A stretch of 64,000 nt of DNA from E44-bin89 sp034409565 (GTDB lineage: Bacteria > Chloroflexota > Dehalococcoidia > Dehalococcoidales > RBG-16-60-22): assembly GCA_034409565.1 (NCBI GenBank), contig DAOUMS010000001.1, positions 62,001 through 126,000 of the forward strand. The letters are read 5' to 3'. The translations under genes were made by a program, and so were the position numbers. The notes under the pieces are model-generated. The model worked only from the letters and a program-made list of their open reading frames with translations, ran no database searches and was not told the origin of the DNA. This document shows positions 25,678-34,128 of the stretch, in pieces (the first letter of the stretch is position 1; each line of letters opens with the position of its first letter).

Positions 25678-26122
25678 ACTCCACCTCCTCGGCTTTGCCG
25701 CCGGCCGCCTCTATTTTGGCCTTCGCCGCCGCGGAAAACCGGTTTGCCTTTACCGTAACCGCGCGGCTGACCTCACCATTGGCCAGAATTTTTACCGGAT
25801 GTTTTAACGTTTTCACTAGGCCGGCCGCATGCAGCTTCTCGGGCGTAACCTCACTCCCGGCCTCAAATATGTTCAGCTTATCCACATTAACCGTGCTGTA
25901 CTCTTTGCGGAAGATATTGGTAAAGCCACGCTTCCGGGGCAGGCGTTTGATTAAAGGCAATTGCCCCCCCTCGAAGCCCGGGCGCATCTTGTCGCCACTG
26001 CGGGACTTCTGGCCTTTCAGGCCGCGACCGGCGTAGGTACCGTGACCGCTGGCGTTACCGCGCCCCACTCTCTTTCGTGCTTGCCTGGCACCCGGTGATG
26101 GCGCGATGTTATTTTGCCTCAC
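25658..26122 (-). CDS. rplO: 50S ribosomal protein L15
   Basis: 154 residues, GTG start. The Gly/Arg-rich N-terminus SPGARQARKRVGRGNASGHG and GQKSRSGDKMRPGFEGGQLP identify it. Late-assembling large-subunit protein. Overlaps rpmD upstream by 14 nt and supplies the ribosome site of secY at its end. Confidence 0.96.
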   Translation of the reverse strand: MRQNNIAPSPGARQARKRVGRGNASGHGTYAGRGLKGQKSRSGDKMRPGFEGGQLPLIKRLPRKRGFTNIFRKEYSTVNVDKLNIFEAGSEVTPEKLHAAGLVKTLKHPVKILANGEVSRAVTVKANRFSAAAKAKIEAAGGKAEEVEYAVQAK

Positions 26123-26300
26123 TGGCTTCCTCCACCTTGACGAGATGTCTCACCTTATTAATCATGCCTCGCAGGGACATGGAGTCGTCATGAACGACGC
26201 TCTGGTTCAGCCGGTGAAAACCGAGCGTGACCAGCGTACGTTTCTGTGATTCATTGTAGCCGATGCTGCTTTTAATCCAGGTAATGCGCAGTTTAGTCAC
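26109..26300 (-). CDS. rpmD: 50S ribosomal protein L30
   Basis: 63 residues, GTG start overlapping rpsE by 8 nt. The conserved ITWIKSSIGYNESQKRTLV and LGFHRLNQSVVHDDS are seen. Position between rpsE and rplO is the standard spc order. Confidence 0.95.
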   Translation of the reverse strand: MTKLRITWIKSSIGYNESQKRTLVTLGFHRLNQSVVHDDSMSLRGMINKVRHLVKVEEASEAK

Positions 26301-26829
26301 CTGGTTTCGCCTCCTCCTCGCCAGATGTTGCCTTGCGCATGGCCACTTCTTCTTTCGGGTCCCGGAGCTGGCTGAGGCCGGATATCGTTGCTTTGGCCAC
26401 GTTGATATGGTTATCGCTGCCCAGGGACTTGGTCAGGATGTCCTTGATGCCGCAGGCCTCGAGTACGGCACGGGCGCTTCCACCGGCAATTACACCGGTG
26501 CCGGGAGCCGCCGGTTTGAGCAGCACCTTGGCGGCGCCGTACACGGCGAGAATTTCATGTGGGATGGTACCCCCGTCCATGGGCACCTTGATAAGGTTCT
26601 TCTTGGCGGCGGCGCCGCCCTTGTTTATCGCGGCCGGGACCTCATTGGCTTTGCCAATGCCCAGCCCGACGTGGCCATTACCGTCACCGGTGACCACCAG
26701 GGCACTGAACCTGAGGCGTTTCCCACCCTTCATTACCTTGGCCACCCGGTTGATATACATGAGACGGTCATTCAGGACCAGGTCAGTGATGTCTATGCGA
26801 CTGATTGTTTTATCAAATTGTTCGGCCAT
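26293..26829 (-). CDS. rpsE: 30S ribosomal protein S5
   Basis: 178 residues: dsRNA-binding-like N-terminal domain (VAKVMKGGKRLRFSALVVTGD) and C-terminal domain (VLEACGIKDILTKSLGS). Involved in decoding fidelity and mRNA helicase action. The Glu-rich C-terminus (SGEEEAKPGD) overlaps rpmD. Confidence 0.97.
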   Translation of the reverse strand: MAEQFDKTISRIDITDLVLNDRLMYINRVAKVMKGGKRLRFSALVVTGDGNGHVGLGIGKANEVPAAINKGGAAAKKNLIKVPMDGGTIPHEILAVYGAAKVLLKPAAPGTGVIAGGSARAVLEACGIKDILTKSLGSDNHINVAKATISGLSQLRDPKEEVAMRKATSGEEEAKPGD

Positions 26830-26841
26830 TTCGGTATTCCT

Positions 26842-27207
26842 CTAAAATTTCAAACCACTTTTCCGGGCGGCTTCCGCCAGGGCCTTGACCCTGCCGTGGT
26901 ACTTATAGCCACCCCGGTCGAAGGCAACTTCCTTGATTTTCTGGCTTAAAGCCCTTTTCGCGATAGCAGCGCCAACCAGCTCCGCCTGACCCGCTTTCGC
27001 TTTGCCGTCCATCTGCGCTCTGGTTTCCGGGTCAAGGGAAGAGGCGGAAACCAGTGTCTGCCCCTTGGTGTCATCAATGACCTGTGCGTAAATATGGTTC
27101 AGGCTGCGGAACACGCACAGACGGGGCTTGTCCGGCGTGCCCTTTATCTGCGTCCTCACCCTCTGGTGGCGCTTCTGTCTTGCTAATCTCGGTGTTGCTT
27201 TGGCCAT
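26842..27207 (-). CDS. rplR: 50S ribosomal protein L18
   Basis: 121 residues, with RLCVFRSLNHIYAQVIDD and the end VAFDRGGYKYHGRVKALAEAARKSGLKF, which binds 5S rRNA. Two bp after rplF, 12 bp before rpsE. Confidence 0.97.
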   Translation of the reverse strand: MAKATPRLARQKRHQRVRTQIKGTPDKPRLCVFRSLNHIYAQVIDDTKGQTLVSASSLDPETRAQMDGKAKAGQAELVGAAIAKRALSQKIKEVAFDRGGYKYHGRVKALAEAARKSGLKF

Positions 27208-27209
27208 GG

Positions 27210-27761
27210 CTACTTCTTCCCAACCACCTTGCCGGCCTTACCCGGCTTGAGGTGGACTATTTCTCCGGCATATCTTATCCCCTTGCCTTTGTAGGCATCA
27301 GGGGGATGAATTTTCCGTATTCTGGCAGCCATCTCACCGACCGTTTCCTTATCGATGCCGCTAACCTTGATGCGATTGTTTCCCTCAACGGCGAGGGTAA
27401 CACCCGGTAGAGGTACCACTTCGACGGGGTGTGAATAGCCAACGCGAATAACCAGCTTTTCCCCGGCCTTCTCCGCCCGGTAGCCCACGCCGACGATTTC
27501 CAGCTGTTTTTCAAAGCCGTGGCTCACGCCGGTCACCATATTATTAATGAGACTCCGTGTCAGCCCGTGCTGGGAACGGTGTTCCTGGTCGTCGCTGGGC
27601 CGTGTCACTACCAGTTCATTGTCCTCCTGGGCAACGGTTATCTCCGGGTTGATGGTGCGGCTGAGTTCACCTTTCGGGCCGGTCACCTTCACCTGGCTTT
27701 TCCCGATGGTTACTGTTACCCCGGCGGGTATGGCTATTGGCATCAGTCCTATTCTTGACAT
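27210..27761 (-). CDS. rplF: 50S ribosomal protein L6
   Basis: 183 residues, two repeated alpha/beta domains: MSRIGLMPIAIPAGVTVTI at the start and the conserved RKIHPPDAYKGKGIRYAGE near the C-terminus. Located at the factor-binding region of the 50S. Standard place between rpsH and rplR. Confidence 0.97.
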   Translation of the reverse strand: MSRIGLMPIAIPAGVTVTIGKSQVKVTGPKGELSRTINPEITVAQEDNELVVTRPSDDQEHRSQHGLTRSLINNMVTGVSHGFEKQLEIVGVGYRAEKAGEKLVIRVGYSHPVEVVPLPGVTLAVEGNNRIKVSGIDKETVGEMAARIRKIHPPDAYKGKGIRYAGEIVHLKPGKAGKVVGKK

Positions 27762-27783
27762 GTGATGTCACTCCGTTTTCCGA

Positions 27784-28182
27784 TTACCAGACAAAGCAAA
27801 GCAGTTCCCCCCCGACTCCCTGGCGCCAGGCCTGATGGCCGGTTCTCACTCCCTTGGAAGTGGAGACAATGGCAATGCCCAGTCCGCCAAAGACGCGGGG
27901 TATTTCCTTTCCGCCCACATAGACTCTCAGGCCGGGTTTGCTCACCCGCTTCATGCCGCTGATGGCTGGCTTATTATGGTCATTATATTTCAGCTGGATT
28001 TTAATTACCCGCTGTGGTTTTCCCCGGACCACCTCATAATCGGTGATGAAACCTTCCTCCTTCAGGATACGGGCGATGGAGAGTTTCAGCCGTGATGATG
28101 GCACCAGCACCTGCTCATGCTTGGCCATGGTGGCGTTCCGTATTCTGGTTAACATGTCAGCAATTGGGTCAGAAACAGTCAT
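27784..28182 (-). CDS. rpsH: 30S ribosomal protein S8
   Basis: 132 residues, starting DPIADMLTRIRNA after MTVS and ending with a STSKGVRTGHQAWRQGVGGE segment. Binds the centre of 16S rRNA and, in some bacteria, represses the spc operon through the L5 mRNA; no such site was identified by eye here. Confidence 0.97.
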   Translation of the reverse strand: MTVSDPIADMLTRIRNATMAKHEQVLVPSSRLKLSIARILKEEGFITDYEVVRGKPQRVIKIQLKYNDHNKPAISGMKRVSKPGLRVYVGGKEIPRVFGGLGIAIVSTSKGVRTGHQAWRQGVGGELLCFVW

Positions 28183-28200
28183 ATTGTCCTCTCGGTTTTT

Positions 28201-28386
28201 CTACCAGCTTGATTTTCTTACTCCCGGAAGCTGACCGGCCAGCGCCAGCCGGCGGAAACAGATGCGGCACAGGCCAAACTGGCGGATATAGGCACGCGGC
28301 CTTCCGCACAGGTGGCATCGGTTGTGCTGCTGCACTCTGAATTTGGCCGTCCTCTGCGCTTTAATGACTTTTGATTTCTTTGCCAT
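28201..28386 (-). CDS. rpsN: 30S ribosomal protein S14 type Z
   Basis: 61-residue short zinc form with Cys24, Cys27, Cys40 and Cys43 (CHLC ... CRIC) and the C-terminal FRRLALAGQLPGVRKSSW. Zinc-type S14 is common in Gram-positive bacteria and Chloroflexi. Only 2 bp downstream of rplE. Confidence 0.96.
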   Translation of the reverse strand: MAKKSKVIKAQRTAKFRVQQHNRCHLCGRPRAYIRQFGLCRICFRRLALAGQLPGVRKSSW

Positions 28387-28388
28387 TC

Positions 28389-28940
28389 CTACTCCGTTCC
28401 ATCCTTGGCAAAAGGCATGCCGAGCAGTTCAAGGAGATGCCTGCCTTCTTCATCCGTTTTGGCCGTGGTGGCGATGGCTATTTCCATGCCACGCAGCTTT
28501 TCTATCTTGTCGTAGTCTATTTCCGGAAACGCAATTTGCTCTCTGAGGCCGAGCGTATAATTGCCCCGGCCGTCAAATGCGTCTGGAGAAACGCCGGAAA
28601 ACTCCCGCATCCGCGGCAGAACCGCGCTCACCAGCTTGTCCAGGAAGTTATACATCCGTTCACCACGCAGGGTTACTTTCATGCCGATGGGCATCCCGGT
28701 CCGCAGCCTGAAGGCAGCGATTGACCTCTTGGAGCGCGTGATTATCGGGTGCTGGCCGGAAATGGCGGACAGGTCAGCTTCGGCCGATTCCAGGGCTTTG
28801 GCATTCTGAATCGCCTCGCCGAGGCCGATATTGAGCACCACTTTAATCAAGCGCGGCACTTCCATGATGTTATGGTAGCCATGGCGCTCCATCAGGGCGG
28901 GCACCACTTCTTTCTGGTATTTATCCTTCAGCCGCGCCAT
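28389..28940 (-). CDS. rplE: 50S ribosomal protein L5
   Basis: 183 residues; binds 5S rRNA and contacts P-site tRNA. Recognised from PRLIKVVLNIGLGEA, FRLRTGMPIGMKVTLRG and GRGNYTLGLREQIAFPEIDYD. Abuts rplX without gap. Confidence 0.97.
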   Translation of the reverse strand: MARLKDKYQKEVVPALMERHGYHNIMEVPRLIKVVLNIGLGEAIQNAKALESAEADLSAISGQHPIITRSKRSIAAFRLRTGMPIGMKVTLRGERMYNFLDKLVSAVLPRMREFSGVSPDAFDGRGNYTLGLREQIAFPEIDYDKIEKLRGMEIAIATTAKTDEEGRHLLELLGMPFAKDGTE

Positions 28941-29252
28941 TTAGTCAATCACCTCTTTGCACTTGCGGCAAATTCTTACCTTTCTCCCATCCTCGAGGGA
29001 GGTAAAACCCACACGGGTAGGGCGGTTGCACTTCTGGCACAGCAACACGACGTTGGCGACATCAATCGGTGCCTCCAGGTCAATGATGCCGGCCTGCCTG
29101 GCCTGTCCCCGTGCCCGGGAGTGCTTCTTGATGAAATTGATGCCCTCCACGACCACGCGGTTTTTCTTGGGATAGGCAAAACGCACCTTGCCCCTTTTCC
29201 CCCTGTCCTTGCCGGCCGTTACCAGCACCGTATCATTCTTCCTTATCTTCAT
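28941..29252 (-). CDS. rplX: 50S ribosomal protein L24
   Basis: 103 residues with a KOW motif (KIRKNDTVLVTAGKDRGKRG) and EGINFIKKH; an assembly initiator of the large subunit. The C-terminus contains CQKC and CRKC pairs, a zinc-finger-like extension seen in some bacterial L24. 12 bp after rplN. Confidence 0.96.
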   Translation of the reverse strand: MKIRKNDTVLVTAGKDRGKRGKVRFAYPKKNRVVVEGINFIKKHSRARGQARQAGIIDLEAPIDVANVVLLCQKCNRPTRVGFTSLEDGRKVRICRKCKEVID

Positions 29253-29264
29253 GGTTGCTTACCT

Positions 29265-29633
29265 TCAAAGGACCTCCGGTGCCAGAGAGATTATCTTGGT
29301 AAAATCCTTGTCTCTCAGTTCCCTGGCTACCGGCCCGAAGATTCGAGTTCCCCGGGGGTTGTTTTTATCCGTCAAGATTACCGCGGCGTTTTCATCAAAC
29401 CTGATGTATGAGCCATCAGGACGCCGGTGGGGCTGGGCAGTGCGTACCACTACCGCCCGCACCACGTCGCCCTTTTTCGTGGCGGCACCGGGAATGGCCT
29501 TTTTCACCGAGGCGACAATGACATCGCCTATCCGGGCGTACCTCTTCCTCGTGCCACCGAGCACGTTGATGCACATGATTTCCCGTGCCCCCGTGTTGTC
29601 CGCAGCTCTTAATCTGGTATATTGCTGAATCAT
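29265..29633 (-). CDS. rplN: 50S ribosomal protein L14
   Basis: 122 residues beginning MIQQYTRLRAADNTGAREIM and ending ARELRDKDFTKIISLAPEVL, unmistakable L14. Forms an intersubunit bridge near L19. Standard order with rpsQ and rplX. Confidence 0.97.
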   Translation of the reverse strand: MIQQYTRLRAADNTGAREIMCINVLGGTRKRYARIGDVIVASVKKAIPGAATKKGDVVRAVVVRTAQPHRRPDGSYIRFDENAAVILTDKNNPRGTRIFGPVARELRDKDFTKIISLAPEVL

Positions 29634-29651
29634 GGTCTTAAATCCTGACGT

Positions 29652-29933
29652 TTACGTTATATCCTGAGGTTGAATCTCAGCGACCTCTCCTTTGGTGATT
29701 ATTTCGGCAACACGCCAGTGCTTGTGCCGGGAAAGCGGACGGGTCTCCACAAGCCTAACCATGTCTCCTATCCGGCATTCGTTTTTTTCATCATGGGCCA
29801 TATATTTGGTTGCCCAGGTGATGGTCTTTCGGTATTTCGGAAAGCGTTTGGGCGTGTTGACGGCCACCACCACCGTCTTGTCCATGCGATTTTTTACCAC
29901 CCGTCCAATTCTGGTTTTGCGCTTTTCTTCCAT
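29652..29933 (-). CDS. rpsQ: 30S ribosomal protein S17
   Basis: 93 residues with RIGRVVKNRMDKTVVVAVN and YMAHDEKNECRIGDMVRLVE, an OB-fold primary 16S binder. 4 bp after rpmC. Confidence 0.96.
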   Translation of the reverse strand: MEEKRKTRIGRVVKNRMDKTVVVAVNTPKRFPKYRKTITWATKYMAHDEKNECRIGDMVRLVETRPLSRHKHWRVAEIITKGEVAEIQPQDIT

Positions 29934-29937
29934 AACG

Positions 29938-30138
29938 CTACCTTATCCCCAGTTCTCTTTCTTTCAATATGGTCCGAATCCGGGCAATCCTTTTCCTCAC
30001 CAGCGGCAGCTCGCGATGGTTTACCAGTTGCCTCGTGGCCAGCCGGAAGCGCAGGTTGAGCATTTCCTGCTTGGACTCTTCCATTTGCTTCTTCAGGTCT
30101 TCCGTGCTCAGAGCTCTGAATTCATCAATCCTAACCAT
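29938..30138 (-). CDS. rpmC: 50S ribosomal protein L29
   Basis: 66-residue two-helix protein at the exit tunnel, where it meets SRP and trigger factor. Recognised from LRFRLATRQLVNHRELPLVRK and the position between rplP and rpsQ. Confidence 0.95.
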   Translation of the reverse strand: MVRIDEFRALSTEDLKKQMEESKQEMLNLRFRLATRQLVNHRELPLVRKRIARIRTILKERELGIR

Positions 30139-30161
30139 AGGTTGTTCCCTTTAAATATTCA

Positions 30162-30587
30162 TCATTGCTGAGTGGCGCCCGTCTCCCTCATGACAAACTT
30201 GGTGGCGAACGGGAGCTTGTGTGAGGCTAGGCGTATCGCCTCTTTGGCCGTTTTTTCACCGACGCCTGCCAGCTCGAATAGCATTCTCCCCGATTTGACC
30301 ACGGCTACCCAGTGGTCGGGAGCACCTTTGCCGCTTCCCATACGGGTCTCCGCCGGCTTCTTGGTGACCGGCTTATCCGGGAAAACGCGTATCCAGACTT
30401 TGCCGCCACGGCGGAGGTAGCGGGTAATGGCGCGCCTCGCGGCCTCAAGCTGTTCCGCGGTGATCCAGGCCGACTCCAGTGCCTGCATGCCGTAATCACC
30501 GAAGGTCGTGCTGTTGCTTGCCTGGGCACTACCCCGGCGGTGTCCTTTATGGTCTTTACGGTATTTAACCCGCTTCGGTTGCAGCAT
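30162..30587 (-). CDS. rplP: 50S ribosomal protein L16
   Basis: 141 residues: MLQPKRVKYRKDHKG start, VTKKPAETRMGSGKGAPDHWV core. Sits near the A site. Its first 23 nt lie within the end of the extended rpsC frame, so the S3 tail has grown into this gene's start. Confidence 0.97.
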   Translation of the reverse strand: MLQPKRVKYRKDHKGHRRGSAQASNSTTFGDYGMQALESAWITAEQLEAARRAITRYLRRGGKVWIRVFPDKPVTKKPAETRMGSGKGAPDHWVAVVKSGRMLFELAGVGEKTAKEAIRLASHKLPFATKFVMRETGATQQ

Positions 30588-31686
30588 CTTTTTCCTCGTC
30601 TCCGGTTATGTTGGCAGCTTCAGACTCGGCGACAACGTCGCCGGTTGGTTCCTTTTTGCGACTTCGCTTCGCGGGCGCCTTGGCCGGTTTTTCTTTAGCC
30701 TTCTCCTCGGCAACTGTCTTGGTGGTTTCTGGCGCTGTCGGCTCTTCTGTTTCTTTGGGCTTGGCGGCCCTGGTTCTTCGTTTGGCGGCTGGCTTCTCTT
30801 CTGCGGCTGGTTTAGGGGTCTCTGCAGTCGCGGTCTCAGACGGCTTCTCCTTTGCCGCCGCGGCCGCTTTTCTCCTTCGGGTCGGTTTGGCCGGTGCCTC
30901 TTCCGCTTTTTCTTCGGTGACTGCTTCTGCTTTCGCTGCCGCCGCGGCTTCCTCAGGCGCGGCTGCCTCGGTGGCTTCACCGGTTACCCCGGCTGCCGGC
31001 TCGGCAACGGCGCTGACGGCCATTTCCGCAGGTGCCTCTTCCATGGCCAGTTCTTTTGGCTCAGGAAGTATTTCACCCTTGAATATCCATACCTTAACAC
31101 CAATCCTTCCCAGGGTGGTGCGTGCTTCGGTAAGACCGTAATCAATGTCCGCCCGCAATGTGTGTAAGGGAACCTGTCCTTCGTGCATTGTCTGGCGGCG
31201 GGCGATTTCAGCATCGCCCAGCCGACCGGAGCAGCTTACTCTTATTCCCTTGGCACCAGCCTGCATGGTGCGGAAAATCGCCTGTTTCATGGCCCTCCGG
31301 TAGGCGATGCGGCGCTGAATTTGCTCGGCAATCGTCCGGGCAACAAGCATGGCGTCCAGCTCTGGCTGGCGTATCTCCTGGATATTCAGGCGGACCTTCT
31401 TGCCGATGAGTTTTTCCAGGTAAACGCTCAGCTCATCAACGCGCTGTCCACCTCGCCCGATAACGATACCGGGACGGGCGGTATGGATGGAAACCGTCAC
31501 CTCTTTCGCCTGCCGGTCAATTTCTACGAGAGAAATGGCGGCGTCCGCATACTTGGACTGGATTGCCTGCCTTAGCTTCAGGTCTTCCTGCAGCGACTCA
31601 GCGTAATGCGTATCGGCGTACCATTTGGCCTGCCAGTCCTGTATGACGCCAATTCTAAAGCCTATCGGATGAACCTTGCGTCCCAA
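30565..31686 (-). CDS. rpsC: 30S ribosomal protein S3 with long low-complexity C-terminal tail
   Basis: 373 residues from a TTG with GAGGAGG upstream. Residues 1 to about 218 are ordinary S3: MGRKVHPIGFRIGVIQDW, a KH domain with IVIGRGGQRVDELS, and the C-terminal domain IDYGLTEARTTLGRIGVKVWIFKGEILP. Standard S3 ends near there; here about 155 further residues follow, made of Ala, Glu, Lys, Pro and Thr with three basic clusters (TRRRKAAAAAK, AKRRTRAAKPK, AKRSRKK) separated by acidic stretches. The tail is in frame, free of stops and overlaps rplP, so it is translated. It lies on the solvent side by the mRNA entry site. Its role is unknown. Confidence 0.95.
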   Translation of the reverse strand: MGRKVHPIGFRIGVIQDWQAKWYADTHYAESLQEDLKLRQAIQSKYADAAISLVEIDRQAKEVTVSIHTARPGIVIGRGGQRVDELSVYLEKLIGKKVRLNIQEIRQPELDAMLVARTIAEQIQRRIAYRRAMKQAIFRTMQAGAKGIRVSCSGRLGDAEIARRQTMHEGQVPLHTLRADIDYGLTEARTTLGRIGVKVWIFKGEILPEPKELAMEEAPAEMAVSAVAEPAAGVTGEATEAAAPEEAAAAAKAEAVTEEKAEEAPAKPTRRRKAAAAAKEKPSETATAETPKPAAEEKPAAKRRTRAAKPKETEEPTAPETTKTVAEEKAKEKPAKAPAKRSRKKEPTGDVVAESEAANITGDEEKDAATEAG

Positions 31687-32025
31687 TTATGCCTCCTCAT
31701 CGGCAACAATAACCGTTATGTGACTGGAACCCTTCCGCACGGGGCTGATTCGACCGCGCGCCCGGGGATGGAACCGTCTGAGCCTCGGTGCTTCATTGGC
31801 GTAAATAGTAATAATTTTCAAATCCGACGGCGTCAGCTGGTAATTATTCTCCGCACTGGATGCCGCGGACTTCACCGCCTTGGCCACCACCCGGGCATTT
31901 GGCGATGGAGCAAACCTGAGCAATGTCAGTGCTTCGTCCACTTTCTTGCCCCGCACCATATCTATCAACGGGCGTACCTTGCTCGCTGCTATTCCGGTGT
32001 CTTTGGCAAAAGCTCGTACCTGCAT
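31687..32025 (-). CDS. rplV: 50S ribosomal protein L22
   Basis: 112 residues with ASKVRPLIDMVRGKKVDEAL, NARVVAKAVKSAASSAENN and the hairpin APRLRRFHPRARGRISPVRK that lines the exit tunnel and is a macrolide-resistance site. Abuts rpsC. Confidence 0.97.
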   Translation of the reverse strand: MQVRAFAKDTGIAASKVRPLIDMVRGKKVDEALTLLRFAPSPNARVVAKAVKSAASSAENNYQLTPSDLKIITIYANEAPRLRRFHPRARGRISPVRKGSSHITVIVADEEA

Positions 32026-32046
32026 TTTATACTTACCCGTAATAGC

Positions 32047-32337
32047 CTACTGTTTTTTTACCTGGCTTGCCCGCTCCGACCTGCCGACATGACCGCGGAA
32101 AGTCCGGGTCAGGGCGAACTCGCCAAGCTTGTGTCCCACCATATTCTCGGTGATGAAGATGGGCACGTGCCGGCGGCCATCGTGCACGCCGACGGTCAGT
32201 CCCACCATCTGTGGCAGGATGGTTGATGAGCGCGACCAGGTTTTAATGACCGCTTTCTGGCCTGATTTAATCACGGCCTCCACCTTCTTCATCAGCTTGC
32301 CATCAATATATGGGCCTTTTTTTATCGACCGAGACAT
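32047..32337 (-). CDS. rpsS: 30S ribosomal protein S19
   Basis: 96 residues, MSRSIKKGPYIDGKLMKKVE start and TWSRSSTILPQMVGLTVGVH, RHVPIFITENMVGHKLGEFA. Head protein contacting S13. Follows rplB by 9 bp. Confidence 0.97.
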   Translation of the reverse strand: MSRSIKKGPYIDGKLMKKVEAVIKSGQKAVIKTWSRSSTILPQMVGLTVGVHDGRRHVPIFITENMVGHKLGEFALTRTFRGHVGRSERASQVKKQ

Positions 32338-32346
32338 TGCTTACCT

Positions 32347-33177
32347 CTACTTGCCTTTTCTCCGTTTTACAATCAATTTATCAGATGCTTTTGGCTTGCG
32401 GGTGCGGTAGCCGAGCGCCGGCTTGCCCCACGGCGTCTTCGGACCGGGCATCCCTATCGGGCTTCTGCCTTCGCCGCCGCCGTGAGGATGGTCTCGCGGC
32501 GACATTGCCGAGCCTCTCACCGTGGGCCGCCGGCCCATAAGCCGCTTGCGTCCCGCCTTGCCAAGGTCAATATTCTGGTGGTCAACATTACCCACCTGTC
32601 CGATGGTAGCCATGCAGTCGCCGCGGACACGTCGCATTTCTCCGGAAGGCATGCGGATGAGGGCGTAATCGCCTTCCTTGACCATCAGCTGTGCTGACGT
32701 GCCGGCACTCCGCACCATCTGTCCGCCCTTTCCCTTCTCCATCTCAATATTATGGACGAGGGTACCGTTCGGGATGGCTTGCAGCGGCAGCGTATTGCCC
32801 GGCCTTACCTCGGCATCCGGGCCGGACAGGACCGTATCACCGATGTTCAGCCCAACCGGAGCGAGGATATAGCGCTTATCGCCATCAGCGTAGTAAACGA
32901 GCGCAATTCGGGCGGAGCGGTTCGGGTCATACTCGATCGCTGTCACCCTGCCCGGCACGCCGGTTTTATCCCGCTTGAAGTCAATCAAGCGGAGTTTTCG
33001 TTTGGCACCACCGCCGCGGTGGCGAACGGTTATTTTACCCCGGTTATTGCGTCCGCCCTGCTTTTTCAGCGGTGCGACCAGCGATTTTTCCGGCTTGTCC
33101 TTGGTTATCTCTTCAAATGTGGCACCGCTCATTCCCCGCCGGCCGGGTGAGGTGGGGCGGTATACTTTAATGGCCAC
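32347..33177 (-). CDS. rplB: 50S ribosomal protein L2
   Basis: 276 residues, GTG start. MAIKVYRPTSPGRRGMS start, the peptidyl-transferase-related GRRPTVRGSAMSPRDHPHGG and the end LIVKRRKGK identify it. Needed for subunit association and peptidyl transfer. Confidence 0.97.
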   Translation of the reverse strand: MAIKVYRPTSPGRRGMSGATFEEITKDKPEKSLVAPLKKQGGRNNRGKITVRHRGGGAKRKLRLIDFKRDKTGVPGRVTAIEYDPNRSARIALVYYADGDKRYILAPVGLNIGDTVLSGPDAEVRPGNTLPLQAIPNGTLVHNIEMEKGKGGQMVRSAGTSAQLMVKEGDYALIRMPSGEMRRVRGDCMATIGQVGNVDHQNIDLGKAGRKRLMGRRPTVRGSAMSPRDHPHGGGEGRSPIGMPGPKTPWGKPALGYRTRKPKASDKLIVKRRKGK

Positions 33178-33199
33178 TCAATATCCCCCTTTTTCCGTG

Positions 33200-33484
33200 C
33201 TAAACACCTTCAAAGAATTCTATTTTATCACCGGCCCTTAAGGTGACGATGGCTTTCCTCCAGGGTGGAGTGCTGTGCAGGTGCCTGCCTATTCTTTTGG
33301 ACTTCCCGGTGACCTTGACAACATTCACCTCAGCCACTTTCACCCGAAACGCTTTTTCCACGGCCTGCTTTATCTGAGGCTTGGTCGCCCGTTCGGCCAC
33401 TTCAAAGGCGTATTTATTCTGCACCTGCAGAATGGTATTTTTCTCCGTTATCAGCGGACGTTGTAAAACATCAAACAGATGCAT
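33200..33484 (-). CDS. rplW: 50S ribosomal protein L23
   Basis: 94 residues from the ATG at 33484 (MHLFDVLQRPLITEKNTIL), preceded by AGAGGT and overlapping rplD by 14 nt. The frame is open 15 codons further upstream, but the family starts here. Contains TKPQIKQAVEKAFRVKVAEV and docks trigger factor and SRP at the exit tunnel. Confidence 0.95.
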   Translation of the reverse strand: MHLFDVLQRPLITEKNTILQVQNKYAFEVAERATKPQIKQAVEKAFRVKVAEVNVVKVTGKSKRIGRHLHSTPPWRKAIVTLRAGDKIEFFEGV

Positions 33485-34124
33485 CTTTGACCTCTGCCGC
33501 CGCTTTTTCTCCCCAGAGCTCTTCCACACGGCGTACCGCGGACACCGTCATCACTAGCACCTTGTGGGAGAGGATGTCAAGCATATTGAGCAGGTTTGCT
33601 GGCATTGTCTTGATTCCCCTGATATTGCGTGCGGCTTTTATCACGTTCTCCTCTGGCGCAGACGTTACCACCAGTGCCGAGGAGTCGGCCCCGAGGGCAC
33701 TTAGAATCTGTACCAGGTATTTCGTCTTTGGTTCCAGTTTTAATTCCTGCACCACTTTTAACTCTTCATCCTTTAACTTGGAGGAGAGAACACATTTCAG
33801 GGCCAGACGGCGCATTCTCTTCGGCGTGTCCTGGTGATAGTCCCTCGGCCTTGGCCCGAAAATAATGCCACCTCCCCGCCGCGTGGGTGACCGGCGGCCA
33901 CCCGCCCGTGCCATGCCGGTGCCTTTCTGGCGGAACAGCTTCTGGCTGCTGCCCTGAACCTCGCTTCTGGTCTTGGTTGAGGCGGTGCCCTGGCGGGCGT
34001 TCGCCAGCTGCCCGACCATGACCTGGTGCACCACGCCCTCATTGAAGGGCACGGCGAAGACCTGGTCGCTGATTTCAATGTGTTCCACCACTTCGCCGGT
34101 CAGGCTGTAGACTGGGACCTGCAC
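33471..34124 (-). CDS. rplD: 50S ribosomal protein L4
   Basis: 217 residues, GTG start: MQVPVYSLTGEVVEHIEISD, then the extended loop KGTGMARAGGRRSPTRRGGG that reaches the exit tunnel. In some bacteria L4 represses the S10 operon; no such leader is recognised upstream of rpsJ here, since fusA overlaps it. Confidence 0.96.
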   Translation of the reverse strand: MQVPVYSLTGEVVEHIEISDQVFAVPFNEGVVHQVMVGQLANARQGTASTKTRSEVQGSSQKLFRQKGTGMARAGGRRSPTRRGGGIIFGPRPRDYHQDTPKRMRRLALKCVLSSKLKDEELKVVQELKLEPKTKYLVQILSALGADSSALVVTSAPEENVIKAARNIRGIKTMPANLLNMLDILSHKVLVMTVSAVRRVEELWGEKAAAEVKDASV

Positions 34125-34128
34125 TTCC

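Noticed and set aside
30606..31141. Several open frames opposite or shifted in the S3 tail
   Set aside because: Low-complexity GC-rich sequence opens all frames; only the S3 frame joins a conserved domain.
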